Shown piece by piece: positions 13,714 to 28,300 of a stretch of 62,000 bases of DNA. Made by a program: the position numbers and the translations under genes. Position 1 is the stretch's first letter. Every line of letters starts with the position of its first letter. The notes beneath the pieces are model-generated. The model worked only from the letters and a program-made list of their open reading frames with translations, was not told where the DNA came from and made no database searches. The DNA comes from Adiantum capillus-veneris (taxonomy: Eukaryota > Streptophyta > Polypodiopsida > Polypodiales > Pteridaceae): assembly GCA_014529385.2 (NCBI GenBank), contig CM043952.1:54642119-54704118 (forward strand), in the 5' to 3' direction.

Positions 13714-13787
13714 CTTCAATGAGAAGTCTCAAAGGGTAACCCTTGCCACCTATGTCCTCTACTCCATTCTCTTCAATGTAACAAGAT
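13714..13787 (-). other. Possible orphan coding exon
   Basis: On the minus strand, a 74-bp open segment lies between an acceptor-like TTTGCAAG and a donor-like GAAG/GTATGC. It reads SCYIEENGVEDIGGKGYPL followed by RLLIE. The composition looks protein-like, and the splice borders resemble those of the neighbouring galactokinase exons. It lies about 500 bp past the galactokinase stop. I do not recognise the family. It could be an exon of a separate minus-strand gene, an alternative 3' exon, or chance. Confidence 0.3.
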
Positions 13788-14302
13788 CTTGCAAATAGTG
13801 GTCACACCAATACAAGCTTATGAACATGAAAGAAGCCTTGAGAGGCTTAGCTATACGATGACTCCTCTTTTCTCCTTTAGAAAAAGAGCTAGGAAGGACA
13901 AGTCGCACGCATGTGCATAGGCACTACCCCAAGGAAAAGCAAGCAACATGTGCATGCGATAGAAGTTGATGACATAGTTTCCTCCATCTGCAATTAGCTA
14001 CCGAAGTGCGACTATTTCAGAAACGCCCAACAAAGCAATGCAATTCCCTTTCAAAGCAGTGCCATCAAAGTAAATTAGTGCCATAAAACCTACTTGCAAC
14101 AAGAAACTTGACAATGCCTTGTGTGGAGCCACCAAAAACTTCTATTTTCAAATGTTTATACATCGCCAAGCCAACATAGGGGCTTGATAATGGAAGCCTT
14201 AAAACAGCATAAAGGCTTGCTTATTGTGTATGATTGCATGAATGAGCTTTTCTAATACCATAGCTTGCGCTAGTTCTCAGCGACTTTTTTTATGAAGCAC
14301 TC

Positions 14303-16250
14303 TCAGAATTTTATGATTGCCGCACCATTTGAAGGCTTTGAGGCAAAAACGTAAAGTCCGAGATCATTGCGATTTATTATTCCCTCATCGATCCGGGCCT
14401 GATAAAACCTCTCCTGAAATTTTCCAAAAAGTTTGAACATCAATTGCCAACCATAGGAAAATGTGCAGTCTTTTGTAAGCTGAAAGAGAGCCCGAGGCAG
14501 TCACTTTGCAAAACATGTACAATATCACGTGGGTTAACTAGAGAGGATTCTATATACTTCAAAAAGAATACTTTCTATATATATTAGACGGAGGTGAGGG
14601 TTTTAAAAGACACCCACAATAGCACTATCGCTTGAGCACACATGATTTAGGGAACTTTTGATGAGTGACCACCCAAGAAAGAGAGTGCATACCTTCAATG
14701 ACAAAATGAAGGATGGTACAACACTCTCTTTAACCAAAGTAACAACACAGCCTCCCCATCCTGCGCCAGTCAAACGGGCACCAAAAGCTCCAATATCCCT
14801 ACAAACATCGACCAGCTCCTCCAACTCCGGACAGCTGATGGAAGTAAAAGTTAAAACCATGTGTTAAAACTTTAAATTTTCTCGAGCTTAGAAGCGCCGA
14901 AATCTCCATTGATAGCAAAACAGAGCATTCACCTGCATTCATACAAGACACTGCAACTTTGATGGCTCTCATTCATCAAATTCCCTAACCTTTCGAGAAT
15001 TTCCTGTTCACTAAGCCATTTATACCCCCATGAGTGTCAGCCGATACATATCCTTCCCAACAAAAAAATTATTTTTAGACTGAATTCAGCTAGCCACCTC
15101 CTCTTGACTTGAACAGCTTCTTGGAATGAGAACACGCGCTTCGCTTCCATGTAGACATGCTTAGCCCTCTACACACAAACTCTTTCTTTTACATTACTTC
15201 AGCATAGAGACTACCCTTACTACATGCATTCTGACTTAGTCTAACCTGGAAAAGTTTGAAGTGTTTTGCAGCAGCAAGAACAGCTAAAGATGTTCGAGAG
15301 TCCACAATGACAGAAGTGAGAGACTCACAAAGCAAACCCTCAATTTCAGCAGCAGTGTAAGGCTCCTCGTGCAAATGTTGCTGTTATAACATTCAACCAT
15401 ATATTCATAAGGTCAGAAAAGTCTGAGCTTATGAATTGTAATAGAGGGTAAAACACTCACAAAAACACATAAGCAAGGATAAAGAAGAGAAATGAAAAAA
15501 AAAACACCCATTATTTATTTGGAAATGCTTTTAGAGAAGGCTTAGGCAAAATATGTTAAGAGAAGCTTTCTTGACTGGAACTTTGAAACAAGCACTCCAA
15601 CTATAAATGATCACAAGGATAAGACAGCACAAAGACTTAATCTTAGATGTAAGACTTTACATGCCAACACAAACAAAAGACAAAAGAACAAATTCTTGCT
15701 AACATGACAACTCAAATATAACAGTTTTGTGCAAATGACATACACAAAATCGAGACAAAGTGACAAGTGGATTTCGTTTATAAAATCCCTACCTCAACTG
15801 CAAGAACAGGATCTGAGGAGCCTTGCGTTGCTGCAAATGACACACACAGCCCCTCCACATCAGACAGGGTCCTTACAGTTGAAATTGCCTCCTTTGGAGA
15901 TGTGCCCAGCTTTACAGCAAGGACTATCTGTATGAATAGCAATTGCCAACACGTAAGCACATGAAATGGTCTTGAAAGAGGGTTCAAGGTTTATAGAAGG
16001 CTTACAGCTGCCAATCGGCATTCAACGACCCTATTATTATAATTCGTGGCCGCTGTCACAGCCTTTCTAGACTCTGCTAATGAGTGCGCAATCACAAATG
16101 AGCCTCCACTCGGTAATGACACATCCGTAGCACGAATGGGATTAAAATCTATCACATTTGCGAAGCCCAACTTGGCCATCAGAGATATAGCCTGGCCACA
16201 ATAAGGACACATTTCTCAGGATACTAGTTTACTTCGTCTTGAGCATGCAC

Positions 16251-16321
<71 letters not shown>

Positions 16322-19300
16322 AACTTCGAGCTTCTTAGTACCTGATCCATTCCACCTGATTGAGTGCCAATATGACGCTCACATGCACAGGCAAACTCAG
16401 CTACTTCCTTCTGTTCAGAGGATACATAATATGTGGACGTTGTCAACTCAGCGACATTAAAAGACAACCAATTCGCTCTCTGTTAAACATTCACTCACCT
16501 TGGGGAAATTAAAGCCCAACACGGAAAAAATTGCAATTGCAGAAGAGCATACCAGTGCTGCTGAGCTAGACAATCCAGAACCTAAAACAAGAAAAAGAGA
16601 ATGTTATCAAAGCTCATAATAACTCTGGCATATTTCAAGCAAAAAACTACTGGTACCGACAAATAATTGTCGGCTTAGCATAGTCTTAATGTGAAAGTGT
16701 AAAAAACCTGGCAGAACAGTGCCATCAATCAAGACATTCAATCCATAAGGAGGCCCAATGTTGATCCCCTTGCTTGCAAAATACTCAAACACTCCAATGT
16801 ACCTGCACAACAAAAGCTTTTTCTGAAATTTGGTATCTTTGTAAATCTCCTTGGGCTATCGTTGATATGCAATCACAGTTAAAAGTACAATAGCATCATA
16901 CATATCGTGGAGTACCTACATGCACACACTAACGGGGCTTCAGCCATGTAGCAGAATGAGCACTTCTTTGATGTAACTCTGGGAGGCATTTGCTTATAAA
17001 GAAGGGGAAGCCCTGCTGGAAAAGGCAGAGGTTGTTTGCCTGTTCTTGTGTATTTCACATTGGTGGAGGAGACAAGCAGAAATTTCTTGCCCCTTCTTAC
17101 AGGTTAAACCACTCTTGCCTTGGCTCTTAGCACAGGTCTTCAACGGACTCTACTCGCCGGGTTTCGCAGGGACTTGTCTTCACGCGCACCCTTTCCATCA
17201 CAGCAGCAGACACAGATGGAGGCTCATGCTCCGCCCCAGAGGGACTCCTCACAAGCCCCCTCGCCCGACCCTGCAGAGCGCACCATTTGGATTGCTCTCT
17301 CGCCGACAGAGCAAGCGAGCCTTGCCGCAGAGGCGAAGCGCCTTCAAGCGACCTCTGTCATCTGCAAGATCATCGGCACCCAACCTAGAAGAGAGGAGGT
17401 GCGTGATCTCCACCAGGCCCGCCTTTTAGCAGAGGTGGGCAAGATTCTCAGTGTTCAGTTTCTCGGCGTGGCTACTACAAGATAGAGCTTGAGACTCCCG
17501 AGATGTAGTCCAAGGTCATTGCGATGAGCCCCCTGGCCATCCGAGCAGTTCAAGCACACTTTCGACAGTGGCACCACGGTTTCGACCCAGCTACCGACAT
17601 TCTTGTCGAGGAGGCAAACCTGCCAATCTCAGTCTGCCTCCTCGGCCTAGGAAGGAGTACCTTCCGCTCCTTTCCAGGATAGACTCACCGATTGGGACTG
17701 TCCTGGAGACACCTCGCACGGCAACCTCTGTAGCTGCCAAAGCGGCTGGCATCCCCACAATACGTGTTCTGATTCGGGACACCCACACTCTCCGGAAGGT
17801 CATCCTACTACCTCGGGTGAGTGGAGGTTGGTTCCGTCAGAGCGTGGAGTATTCAGGCCTCCCAAATCAATGTTTCATTTGCAGACAGATGGGCCATTTG
17901 GCAAAGGCCTGTCCTCGCACGAGACCTCGACCCACAGCGCATGCGCAACCTCCGAAGGTTGAGCATGCCCAACAGCCAGATACACAGGACGCACATGCTC
18001 GTACCTCAACTAAGACCAGCAATCAGACAACTGACGGTTGGCAGCAGCAGGTGCTTGGCCGCCGCCGGTAGGGGCGGGCTCGCCCCACTACTCCCCTTCT
18101 GCAGCTCAACAGCACTTGGTTCCGACTGGGAACCGTTTTGATCCCCTTCAGCAGGACCCGCCTGAGGAGGCCCCGTCCACAGTTCCTCCACCTCCTCCTC
18201 CCTCAAGCGCTGCCGCTCCGCCTCCCCCACCTCTGCCTCCTCCCGCTCCCCCACCTCCACCTCCGCCTCCCATCCCTCCTCTCCCCCTGGTGGGACCCAC
18301 AACCTCTTCTCCCGACCCCTCCTCCACTCCTCCTCAGACGTAGGGTATGGACATGCGTCTGCCGTGAAGCGATCTCTTAGTAGTGCTTTCAGTCGAGAGG
18401 GACAACCCTACTTGAGGCCGCCTTTTTTGGTGCAGACTTCTCCTTTTGCAACAGTCCCTAGAGGTTTGACTAGCTTTGACATTCGCAGACGCTAGGACTT
18501 CTTCGACTACAGCTTCACACGGTTCCTGGGTGACTCTTCTCTTGACGTGGAGGAGGCTTGCTTTCGAGTCCACGTCCTCCTTCTTGCAGCTAGAGGCATT
18601 GAGGCTTTGGACACAGCCGTGGGCTTCTCCTTTCCGCTGTGCCGTAGGGATTCCACGGAGTGGACCCAACACACAGTTCTTGACTGGCTTCAGATTCAGG
18701 CTACTGAGTTCTCACACCACACAGGGGACTTAGGGGTGACAGATCTTGTAGACGGCTGGAAGTCACTATGTGGGAACGTCTTCTTAGAAGATGGGCAGCG
18801 AACTACTTAGTAATTACTAGAGTAATTACTACAGTAAGCCCGAAGAGTATAAATAGGACCCATTACATTGTAATCGGGTTGGCAATTGTTATCACTTGGG
18901 TTAGCGCTTTGGCTATAATTGTACTTGAGAATCATTGGCAGTATTGTCGGCTGTACTTTCTCTCTGTAATCACATTCGCTGTAATCTTGGTCTGTAATCC
19001 CAATCATGGCATATATTTCAGTTATACTTACTTCTCGTCCAATCTTCTGAATCTGAATCTGAATCTGAACCTTATTCCAGTACCTAAGTCTGATTCTTAT
19101 TTCAGTATCCACATTCCAGTTTAGTCTCTGATTCTTGTTCAGTCTGCTGTCTGAAATCTTCCCATACTAGTAGCTGAAATCTTTCAACACTGGAATTAGC
19201 TGCCTCAAGAGATCAGCTCCAATTCCATTTTGGCGATCACGGTGGCTCGAGCTGAAGCTCGTTGATTGAAAGACTCTTCTCCCAGTTGAAGTTTTCAGCA

Positions 19301-22300
19301 ATGGCACCAAAATCCAATCGTGGCCGAAAATCTACCATTCGTGTGGACCCCATTCCTGAGGAGTCAGGAAGAGAGTCACACCCAAAGAAAGAGAAGATGA
19401 CTGACATTGAGGCTCAGGAGGAGCATAGTCAGGTTGATAAGGCGCGAGACTCACAGCACTCCAGTCATTCTCGACGCCGACGGGCAGAACGGGAGGCACG
19501 GAAGGCAAAGAGTTCCAAGAATTCTCAGTCTCGCCAGAGAGAGGAGGATACCAAGGGCAGTAAGGGAAGTCACCGTACTTCTAGCAGACACACCAGAGAA
19601 GACACTGACACTGAGACAGAGATAGAGATTGATTGGGATGCTGACACTGACAATTGCAAGTAGGCTCCCAAGCGTCATTCTGAAGCCAAGAAGAGAAGTG
19701 GCAGGATCAGTAGTAATCGAAATGATTACACAGCTTCTCTGAAGATCTCCTTTCCAATATTCAAAGGGGGGGGAAAGGATGATCCAGATGTTCACATACG
19801 AGCTTTCGAGCAGTATGCTGAACTAAAAAACATTGATGAAGATGATTGAGGGGAATATTTTCCACAAACCTTGAAGAAGACAGCGAGGAAATGGTATTAC
19901 CATTACCCTGCATGCAAGCTGAGATCATATAACAAATTGCTTAAGGCCTTCAGGTTGGAATATTCCGACAATAGAGGGGACGAGGATATTCTCTGTGAAT
20001 TAGATAAGATCAAACAGAGAAATTTGTCAGTCCGCAGCTATGTGGAAAAGATAAAAGAGCTAACCAGGCAATTGCAAGAACCGCCGTCTGAGAAGAGATT
20101 GAGGGCATGGTTCCTGAATGGGTTCAGAAGCAAGAAGCTTAGGGAACAAGAAGTACCAGCCCCTACAAAAAAATTCAATGATCTGGTCCAAAGGGCATTA
20201 AAGCTTGAACAGCAGGCTAAGAAGGAAAAGAGCCACAAGAAGCGAAGGACCAGTAGCAGTAGCTTTGCTCTACTGAAACTTCTGATTCCAGTGAAACGTC
20301 CAGTAGCTCCGAGAGCAGCTCCAATGAACGAGCAAAGGAGAAATCAAAGAAGGGATCATGGACCAAGAAAATTGAAGAGATGGCTAGGCAAATTGCAGAA
20401 ATTAGCCACACAAGATAGCCAGTCCGAAAGATGGAGACTTGGTGTTCAAGATGCAAATCCAAGGACCATATCTCCACTGAATGTCCACAATGTACCTACT
20501 GCAAGGCCTTTGGTCACCTATGGAATAATTGTGGCATCAGAATTCACCATTTTAAGAAAGGGAAGGATCTGTCAGTGGTTGCCTACGTTGAACCAGTGAA
20601 GGTAGAACCAGTCAAAGTAGCTCAAGAGGAGAGACCAGGTACCAGTGGTACTGGTCAAGGACGTGGCAGATACCAACCAGGAATGGGCAGATGAAGAGGA
20701 AGAGGTAATTCTAGAACAGGAGCATCATGGACTAAGAAAATTGAAGAGATGGCTAGGCAAATTGCAGAAATTAGCCACACAAGACAACCAGTCCGAAAGA
20801 TGGAGACTTGGTGTTTAAGATGCAAATCCAAGGACCATATCTCCACTGAATGTCCACAATGTACCTACTGCAAGGCCTTTGGTCATCTATGGAATAATTG
20901 TGACATCAGAATTCACCATTTTAAGAAAGGAAAGGATCTGTCAATGGTTGCCTACACTGAACCAGTGAAGATAGAACCAGTCAAAGTAGCTCAAGAGGAG
21001 AGACCAGGTACCAGTGGTACTGGTCAAGGACGTGGTAGATACCAACCAGGAATGGGTAGAGGAAGAGGAAGAGATAATTTTCAGAACAGGAGCATGAATT
21101 GCTATACTTGTGGGAAGTATGGTCATTTTGCAGCCCAATGTCCAGATGCACCTGTAACGACTACTACTGAGGCTAAGGCACTAGAGCCAGTCCCAGTCAG
21201 GGTGGTTACCAGGAGCAAGGGAGTAGTCATTGAAGAAATTCCAGACATTTCAGAAGTACCAGTCAATCCTAACAGTAGCAAGTGGGCTCAACAGAGGGAA
21301 GTTTGGAAGGCCAAAGGTAAAGAAAAGGTGGTAGATGAGTGGCAAGAGCAGCGGGAACTAGCAACTAAAATCACGGAGGATTTAGCTAAGAAGTTGCCAG
21401 AGCAGCCAGAAAGTTCCGAAGCTAGAGTCATTCAGAGGATACCAACCCAATCGACTGATAAAGATCAGTCAGTACCGGCCATGACAGAGACCATGCTGGC
21501 AGTGGTACATGGACTAGCTGATGAAATGGGAGTGGATGGAAAGAGTAGAAGCACTGCAAAAGAAGAATGGCGATATAAAGATACCAGTTCTTCAAGCTCT
21601 GATAGTCAGTCTGACCAAGAGAGAGAAGAAATTCATGTGAAAATTTGTGATAGAATCCAGTAGCTGACTGTAGAGCTGGAAGATATAAGAAAGACCTTGC
21701 CTGAGGTAGCCAACTTTATTAGACAGCGCAGGAAGACTGAGGCAGAGGCTAGAACAGTGGACCTGACGGCTGTCCGGGATGATGAAGTTCCACTTATCCA
21801 GGTAGACTACAAGGTCACGAAGCAGTGGGAACCTCTCTCAAGCGTTATCCTGGATGGAGGGGCAGGAGTCAACATAATGGGAGCCCATCTTCAGCAAAGA
21901 ATGGGTATCACTAATATGAAACCAGCACCATTCAAAGTAAGAATGGCAGATCATAGTCGTACAGGCGACGGGTATAATTGAAAACATACAGATAAGAGTT
22001 GGGAGGGAGAAATTCAAAACCAGTTTCCTAGTCCTAGATGTGCAGGGAGCATATGGAATGCTACTAGGGCACCCATGGTTAAGAACAGCACATGCTGTTC
22101 ATGACTATGCAAACCAAACTTTGACCATAGAAGGGGCCAGTGGCACAATCCAAATCCAGACCAACAATACCAGGAGCTGGAAAAAGAAACTGAGGCCGAA
22201 GGAGTTGTGTCAAAAGTACAGAGCCAAGAAAATCGAGCGAATGCTGGCGGCTATGAACATATTCCCTTTGGCAGAAATAGACTTGAATGCAATCTTGCTG

Positions 22301-25300
22301 AACAAAGAGCAGGCTGACAAGCAGAAGAGACAATTCCCTGATCAGTTTACCGAAGTCAATGCAGAGGAAAGAACAGTTCAGCTAACTGGAAGGATGGAGG
22401 AACCAGCTGATACTGGTATAATAGAGGAACCAGTATGTTCTGAAGAGTACCCACTGGATCAGAATAGTGATTCAGAAATGAATGGACCATCTTAGGACTA
22501 CGCTGAAGAATCGACCAAATGAAAAGGAGGCGGACCAAACTGGTTGCTCCCAGATGATCAGGAAGTAGAAGAGTGGAACCAATCCTAGAATGATCAAGGT
22601 TAACAAGCACCTCAACCCGGCAATGAAGGAAAAAGCACGGAAAATGTTCCAGAACTATAAAGATGTGTTTGCCAGGGAACATACAGATTTGAAGGGAGTA
22701 GATCCTGAAGTCTGTCAGCACCGAATACCACTGAAACCGGATGCTAGGCCAGTAAGATTACAAAGATATCGGATGAACTCCAACTATGCTAAGAAGGTCA
22801 AGGAGGAAATTGATAATCTTCTCAAGGCTGGGTTCATTACGGAAGTGGCAAGCAGTGATTGGCTATTTCCCATAGTTGTCGTTCCCAAAAAGAATGGGAA
22901 ATTGAGAGTTTGTGTCGACTATAGGAAACTAAATGCCCAGACCATTAAGGATCCATTTCCCTTACCTTTTACTGATATGTTGCTTGATGAGATTGCAAGA
23001 TATGAGATGTATAGCTTCATGGATGGTTATAGCGGCTACAACCAGTTACAGATCGCTCCTGAAGATAGAGCCAAGACCACTTTCATCACTGAGTGGGAAG
23101 CTTTCATGTATCTGGTGATGCCTTTTGGCCTGTGCAATGCACCAGCTACCTTTCAGCGGTGTATGATGGAGATGTTTAATGAATTTATTCATCGGTTCCT
23201 CGCCATTTTCATGGATGACTTCACTGTCTATTCAGATGAGGAACAGCACCTTCTATTCCTATATATGGTTTTTAAACGCTGTCAGGAGAAGAGGATTTGT
23301 TTGAATCCATTCAGGTCTATTTTTTAAGTATGGAAGGGACAGCTACTGGGACATGTAACTGGGACATGTGGTTTCCCGCAATGGAATAGAGATGGCCAAT
23401 GACAAAATACAGTGTGTCCAGCAAGCTAAAGCACCCAGAACTGCTTCAGAGTTGAGTTCTTTCTTGGGTTATGTGAATTTCTATAGAAGATTTGTACACA
23501 AGTTTGCTTCTCAAGCAGTACCATTATATGAGCTTACAAAGAAGACCAGTAAGTTCAACTGGACTGCTGAGTGTGAGGAGAGTTTCCAGAATTTGAAAAA
23601 AGCCATTACCAGTAAACCAGTCCTTAGGCAATCGAATTGGGATATTATTTTCCACGTACATGTAGATGCTTCAGGATTGGCAATGGGGGCAATATTAGCT
23701 CAGCCAGATGGAAGAACAGACTATCCAGTTTATTTTGCAAGTCGCAGATTTAGTCAAGCTGAACAAGGCTATACGACTACTGAGAGAGAAGCCCTCGGAA
23801 TGGTTTTTAGCGCCACGAAGTTCAAGCTGATAAGATGGATGATGTTCCTTATGGAATTTGAATTCAGAATTTTCCATAAGCCTGGCCAAAACCATTGTGG
23901 AGCTGATTTTGTTTCAAGAAGAACGGAAGGATATTCAGAATCACCCTTGAGAGATGAGCCAGTGGATGCTGATTTATTTCAGTTAGAGGCAGAAGAATCA
24001 GTGGATCCTGAATGGTATGATATTTATCAATTCCTTTTCCAAGGTGCCTTTCCAGAGGATTGGAAGCAGAATCAGAAGAAAGCTCTGATCATAAAAAGCC
24101 TGAAATTTACCATCATAGGAGGATTACTTTATAGACTGGGTGTGGACGGTGTACTTCGACGATGTGTCCCTATGGAAGGAAGAATGCAAGTGATTTCAGA
24201 AGCTCATAATGGTGAGTCTGGTGGACACTTTTCCAACGAAGTAACCTACAAGAAGATTCTGCAAGCTAGTCTGTGGTGGCAAACACTGATTGCTGATGTC
24301 AGAAGTTTTTGTAAAACTTGTGACATATGCCAAAGAATGGACCGACCAACAGCTGTAGATATGACTCCCTTAATGCCAATACAACCACTGGGAGTATTCA
24401 TAAAATGGGGACTGGATTTTATGGGACCTTTTAAGAAGGTGACTTCCAAGAAGAACAAGTACATAGTAATGGCTACTTGTTATGTTACCAAGTGGGTTGA
24501 AGCTAAGGCTCTTCCTGACAACACAACCAAGTCAACTGCAAGGTTTCTGTTTGAGAATATTGTCTGCCGATATGGATGTCCAGTAGAGATTGTGACCGAT
24601 CAAGGAACACATTTATCAATGACACTATGGAAATCCTATTGGATATGCTTTCAGTCAAGCATCGGAAATCTACTCCTTACTATCCCAGATACAATGGACA
24701 AGCTGAAAGTAGCAATAAGACAATAAAGACTATTCTCACTAAGGTGGTGCAAAAGAAACCAGACCAGTGGGATTTGAAACTTCAGACTGCTCTATGGGCT
24801 TATAGGACAGCTTATAAGGTAACTACTGGAATGACACCATTCAGAATGGTGTATGGTACTGAAGCTGTGGTTCCTATGGAGTTTGTAATCCCCAATCTGA
24901 GAATGGCTGTGAAGTATGGATTAGACTTCAACCATAATTTGAAAAAGAGGCTGGATGAACTGATGCAATTGGATGAACTCAAGCAAAGGGCTATATTGGA
25001 ATAAGAAATTGTTCAACAACGAAGGAAGCACTAGCATGATTCGCCGAATTAAAGTTCGAGAATTCCAGAAAGGAGACTTAGTGCTTCTATATCAGTTTAG
25101 ACTGGGTCCAAAGAAGCCGAACTTGAAAATTGCCTTGACAGGACCTTTTGAGGTAGACTGGGTCTTCTCCAATGGCACAGTCAAACTCAAAGATTTATCG
25201 GGGTTGATGTTGCCACGAGTATATAATGGAGCAAAGATCAAGCTTTATTATTCAAAGACCAGAGAAACTGAGCCGAAACAAGGTACTAAGGAACTGGAGG

Positions 25301-28300
25301 TTGCTGATCAAGAGATACCGGAATCAGACATTTTTGGACTTTTTCATGTACAACCAGTTCCAGGTTCAGAACCAGTACTAGAAGGACCGGATCAGGATGA
25401 CCTTAGAATCAGTACCAGTATGGTCGAGCCAGATTGGAAATCAGTCCAATACCAGTATGGATACACTTTCCAATTTTTAAGCGCCCAACGGTCAAATGGC
25501 ACGCCAGTGCTAATCATTTCAAGGATGGGTCGCAGTCTTGTCCAATGCATGTCTGCCACGACAGCAACGACGCACAAAAGTCTAGGAGCGGCGAGTGGTG
25601 GAGCTTTTATGGCGCGAACGCGTATAACAGTCAAGAGAGTTAGCATTTTTCCTCATAAATCCCCTGCGCGACGTTTCCCTCCTGTCAACCATTCGCCATC
25701 GCCAAGCTCCGAGGTTTCTTCGCTGTAGCCGCAAACTTCGACCTCTAACGAGACAGTTGACTGTCAGATAGTCTTGCCAACGACACCATGAAATGGCTTC
25801 AACACGACAAGTAAGTTATCTTCTCCTTCGCCTGTTTCATCGTCATCAACCTCACAGTGTATGGGTAGAAAGAAACGCTTAGAGAAGATGCAGGAGTCTC
25901 TTGAGGAAACCCAGGCTATAGTTGCCAAGTCAGAAGCACAACATCAGATTGAAACGCTCCAGAAAGCCCAGGAAGCGCAGAACATACAACACAGGGTACT
26001 GGAAGCTCAGTCAGAAAGGACTAATTAGTTGTTGAACAAAAAGATAGCTAAGGCTGAATCTGAAATAATGATCATAAAAAATCAACGAAATGAAGCACTG
26101 AGAGCTGCCGAGCGAGCTGAAACAGTGCTCAGGATGAAGCAGACGGAATTCAAAAAACTGCTACTACACCATACAACTCTGAAGGCTTCTCTAACTGAAA
26201 GATACATCAACAATAGCTTGTCTGAAATTTTAAATCCATCAAGCAATGCTGTTTTCAATTTGGAGAATTTAAAGTCCTTAATGGAAATTATGCAGAGCGA
26301 TTTGCAGGACAAGGTGGGTGATTTCAATAATGCTCCGATGAACCAAGCTATAATGGATTATATTGAACAACAGACTTCTCCGGATAAGGAAGAAGAAGAC
26401 GAAGAAGATGAAGCTGATCAGGAGGAGGATGATCAAGAAGCCGGGTATACAAAGGATGATGATGATACCCCACCACCATCTCCACCTCCGGGACCTGGTA
26501 CTCGCGGGACTGGGCCAAATGAAGGAGGCAAGTCACAGCCAGACCAGCCAGATCAGAATGAGGGCCAGCAGAAAGGACAGGACAAAGAGCACCAGTCGGG
26601 TGACCAGCAGATTGAAGAGCAGCAGCCTAGTCCCACTGGGAATCAACCAACTGATGAGTCCTATCTCAACAGAGATGCTAAAGGAAAAATGAAAGTACAG
26701 GATGAAGGACCAGTTTGTTGCTGATCATCAGCATTCACTGCAGCTCATTACCTTGAATAGGCAATTGAGACATCAATACGCCTCCATCACCAGACAGTAT
26801 CTGGAGGATGATGCTCTCAGGACTGACTTGGAAAGATTTCAAAGACTATATGAGGGAGCCAGGGAAATGGTCGAACATTGGAAATCAACAGCTTTCCATG
26901 ATAAAGAAGCTTGCCGACTACCTGCGCATCCCAGTACAGTCCAGCTGCTAGAACGAGTTCTTGAATGGATACTCAATGCTGATGAGAAAGCGGTAAACCC
27001 GCACTGGCAAAGGCAATCTACTGCAGATTGTCGCTCCCTAGCCCTGGAACTGGAACTTCTGCTGGGTAACAAACCAACTTACCGCTGTATGAAGGATGTT
27101 AGGGTACAACTCAAGGAAGTTTTGGTGCAAATGCAAACTGCCAGAGGTGTTTTGGATCAGAGAGTCAAAGCCATTCTTGAGGACCAAACAGCCACTAGCA
27201 GAGGACCTCAGACACGAATGTCAGTCGGAGCACATGCAACTGCTCTCCGGACACTGTTCCAACTAGTGAGAATCACCAGAAAGATGATGCAGCAGGAGAA
27301 CCAAGATGTTCTCAATTTCTTAGAATTTGTGTCTGATTCTCCACTTCTCTTGTATACTGTTCCAGCAAGAGAAACCGAGCTGCCAAGATTCTTTCGAGCG
27401 CTGTATCCTCAACATCAAGAACCAATTGATCGTCTCACATACTTCAAAATTACTGATGAGCTTCAGGATTGGTATGAGCGGTCAACTGTGGAATGGAAGA
27501 CTTGGCAGACGTTGTTAAATGATGCTCTCCAAATCAATGACATTCAAACACTAAAAGAGATGTAAAAGATCCAGCTGTGTATGGGCCAGTGAAAGATTCA
27601 AGTCAGAGGACTGACCAGGATTACTAATCAGTTGCTACAACTTACGGTTGAATCTTCCAAATTGCCTGAAAAAGACATTGCAGCAAAGCCTGGTCTGACG
27701 CCACAGTACAAGGAGATGGCTGAGATTCTTTTCGAAGCTCGAGTCAAAACTAATCAGTCTCTTCCAGAAGGATGGATCCATACTGCTTCGCATTGTCATA
27801 AGCTGGCCAGAACCAGACTGAGTAAGGGCAGGCATACACTCTATGATCCTGACACCAAAACCTATCATTCTCTCACGCCTTATGAAGAAGAGATGACCAC
27901 CGCCCGGCGGGATCAACTTGAGCAGGAGGCCATTTACTGACTGATTCAGAAGGGAATTCTGAGATGGAACTACCCAGTATCCTTCCATTATACCGTCTTC
28001 CGTTTGCCTCGACTTTTCTTCTCAACAGACAGGGAGAGATGACAACTCCCTTGGCCTTTTCCGCTGTCTCTCGCAATCCCTGGTCCTTCTTGAACTCCTA
28101 CTCCTAATCTTTGAATGGCCAGTCTATCAGTGGTCAAGCCGGCATCCCAACACCAGAATCAGACGATGGATTTTTCAGTCTCACATCAGATTCAGACAAG
28201 GGAATTTTTTTTCCAGAAATTTTGGAATCTTGCCAAAATTCAAGAAAGAAGAGAAGGATGTAGACGGCTGGAAGTCACTATGTGGGAACGTCTTCTTAGA

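Noticed and set aside
15040-15062. Extending galactokinase exon 11 upstream into the TATCGG...GGGGGTATAAATGG frame
   Set aside because: That would add residues with a stop in the upstream frame. The TTAG/T acceptor gives exact phase and the length expected for plant galactokinase.
18006-18380. Overlapping Pro-rich, Glu-rich and Arg-rich frames
   Set aside because: These are shadow frames of the Pro-rich LINE ORF1 tail, all coming from one CCTCC-rich stretch.
25795-28109. Env-like gene in the nested gypsy element
   Set aside because: No signal peptide, membrane-spanning segment or cleavage-site pattern is seen, so an envelope call is not supported.
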